Shown one piece after another: positions 61,592-62,805 of a stretch of 62,805 nt of DNA. The translations under genes were made by a program, and so were the position numbers. The notes under the pieces were generated by a model. The model had not been told where the DNA came from, ran no database searches, and was given only the letters and a program-made list of their open reading frames with translations. Every line of letters starts with the position of its first letter. Within the stretch, counting starts at the first letter, position 1. Source of the DNA: Candidatus Zipacnadum vermilionense (GTDB lineage: Bacteria; Armatimonadota; Zipacnadia; Zipacnadales; Zipacnadaceae); NCBI GenBank assembly GCA_029821755.1, contig JALGSV010000020.1, positions 1-62,805 on the forward strand. Reading direction: 5' to 3'.

Positions 61592-62805
61592 ATGCACCAC
61601 CGCTTAAGTACCGCAACGAAAGTCGCCGGGCTTTGTGGCCTGTTGCTGACGAGTCTGTTTGTACTGCTTGCCAGCAGCGCCTGCTTCGCCCAGGATACTC
61701 CGGCGGGTTGGCGCCTGGCCTTCTCGGATGACTTCGATCGACCGACGCTCGGCGCCAACTGGCGGTGGCTGTTCTCCAGCGGTCGCAGCTTGGTTAGCGA
61801 CCAGGCCCTGAACGCGACCCACGGCACCATCGCCATGTGTCTGCTGCCCTTGCAGCAGGAGGCGCGTGTCGAGTTCGACTTGCTGATCCCCACGCTGGCC
61901 CCTCCGGGCACCCCTGGAGCCGTGCGGTCGGTATCCTGCGCCTTGCGCGACGGGGAGTGGGGCGCCGGGGGACGTGACGAGCGGCTCGAAGCCGTGTTCC
62001 CGTTCGGCGACTTCACGGGCGCACCCGCCCTCGGTGCGGAGGGACGGCTGCAGGTCGCTCCGGATCAGCCCCACCACGTCGTCATGCAGATCGCCGGGGG
62101 CCAGGGGACGGTGGAGGTGGACGGGAAGCTGCTGGTGGAGAAGCCTCTGCCCTCGGTAGGCAGCGAGGTCAACCGGTACTTCACCTTCCGGACCAACGGG
62201 ATGAATTACCCTCCGGGGAAGTACGTGCAGGTGAGCAATTTCAAGCTATGGAGCCGGCCGCAGGCGACGGGGAAGCTCGCGCTGCGCCCCAACTCCGCCG
62301 AGGAGAACCGCCAGGCGCTATGCAAGGCGGCGGGCTTCCTGGACCCGGCGAATCCCGGTCCGGGCTTGCAGAAGGCGATAGACTCCCTGCCCCCCAGCGG
62401 GGGTCTGGTGGTGCTACCGGCGGGCGAGTTCACGCTGCGCCGGCATCTGCGCCTGCGCAGTGGCGTGACCCTGTGCGGCCAGGGCGCCGGCCAAACGGTT
62501 CTCAAGGCCGAGTCCGGCGAGCAGGGGGCGATCCTCAAGCTGGAGCAGCAGCCGGGAACCTGCGTCGTGACCCTGGCGCCGGAGAACGCTGCCAAGTTCC
62601 GGCCCGGTGACGGCGTCTGCTTCGACGGGAACTGGGGCCATCCGGGCTTCCTGGATACGGTCAGCAAAGACTGCGTAGTGAGCGCCGTCGCCGGCGACCG
62701 GGTCACAATCAGCGGGACCGCCCCGGCCGACGCCAAGGTCTTGTCGCACTGGTTTCCGCTGATCTACGCCCACTGCGCGGAGTATGTCGAGGTCAAGGAC
62801 CTGAC
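61592..62805 (+). CDS. Secreted beta-helix (pectate-lyase-superfamily-like) protein, 3'-partial
   Basis: At least 404 residues; the frame is open at the right window edge. AAAGGA lies 8 nt before the ATG and a signal peptide is clear (LCGLLLTSLFVLLASSACFA). Residues ~35-225 form a concanavalin-like domain (LAFSDDFDRPTLGANWRWL; VVMQIAGGQGTVEVDGKLLV; YVQVSNFKLWSRP). From ~260 a right-handed beta-helix begins with the usual entry motif: LQKAIDSLPPSGGLVVLPAG, FTLRRHLRLRSGVTLCGQGA, then KFRPGDGVCFDG. This pattern is common to pectate lyase superfamily proteins and phage tailspike-like lyases. The catalytic part lies beyond the window. It fits the polysaccharide-degrading cluster. Confidence 0.72.
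   Translation, partial: MHHRLSTATKVAGLCGLLLTSLFVLLASSACFAQDTPAGWRLAFSDDFDRPTLGANWRWLFSSGRSLVSDQALNATHGTIAMCLLPLQQEARVEFDLLIPTLAPPGTPGAVRSVSCALRDGEWGAGGRDERLEAVFPFGDFTGAPALGAEGRLQVAPDQPHHVVMQIAGGQGTVEVDGKLLVEKPLPSVGSEVNRYFTFRTNGMNYPPGKYVQVSNFKLWSRPQATGKLALRPNSAEENRQALCKAAGFLDPANPGPGLQKAIDSLPPSGGLVVLPAGEFTLRRHLRLRSGVTLCGQGAGQTVLKAESGEQGAILKLEQQPGTCVVTLAPENAAKFRPGDGVCFDGNWGHPGFLDTVSKDCVVSAVAGDRVTISGTAPADAKVLSHWFPLIYAHCAEYVEVKDL

Overview
This 62.8 kb window is high-GC bacterial DNA. It is dominated by long genes for secreted, carbohydrate-active or extracellular multidomain proteins. The gene content (DUF4159, TIGR03790-like, DUF4038/apiosidase-like, GH42 and GH38 enzymes, a URO-D family protein, an L-fucose isomerase-like protein, many heparinase II/III-like proteins) and the dense short palindromic intergenic repeats suggest an uncultivated polysaccharide degrader. 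Armatimonadota, or less likely Planctomycetota or a related lineage, would fit. This assignment is an inference from gene families: no rRNA, ribosomal protein or other phylogenetic marker is present.

Layout. 1-9 kb: a DUF4159 protein open to the left window edge, a minus-strand group (uncertain small ORF, RidA-fold protein, TIGR03790-like secreted protein), a methyltransferase, and a minus-strand apiosidase-like hydrolase with rhaM (L-rhamnose mutarotase). 9-23.3 kb: a plus-strand sugar-processing block with three secreted proteins, a URO-D family protein, an isomerase, a GH42 and a GH38 enzyme. 23.4-26.5 kb: a large secreted protein with a papain-like Cys-His-Asp arrangement. 26.5-27.5 kb: an IS3-type transposase relic. 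27.5-33.5 kb: a transport and sensing module of a DUF485 protein, an ActP-like symporter with a large soluble insertion, and a 1229-residue fusion PHP-TM-Cache-TM-PAS-PAS-CBS-DUF294 nucleotidyltransferase. 33.5-40.5 kb: a gene graveyard of frameshifted, amber-interrupted and internally deleted paralogues of genes intact elsewhere in the window. 40.7-62.8 kb: a plus-strand run of large secreted proteins (lyase-like toroids, LamG, degenerate PHP, beta-helix), the last running off the right edge.

How it fits together. Secreted lyase/hydrolase-like proteins would depolymerise complex polysaccharide. GH42, GH38, the apiosidase-like enzyme, the mutarotase and the isomerase would process neutral sugars. 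The symporter plus the membrane sensor fusion would take up and sense a small organic acid, probably acetate or pyruvate. That last role rests on family knowledge and gene order only. The strongest candidate for a new system is the PHP-Cache-PAS-CBS-nucleotidyltransferase fusion beside the symporter. No tRNA, rRNA, CRISPR array or prophage was recognised.
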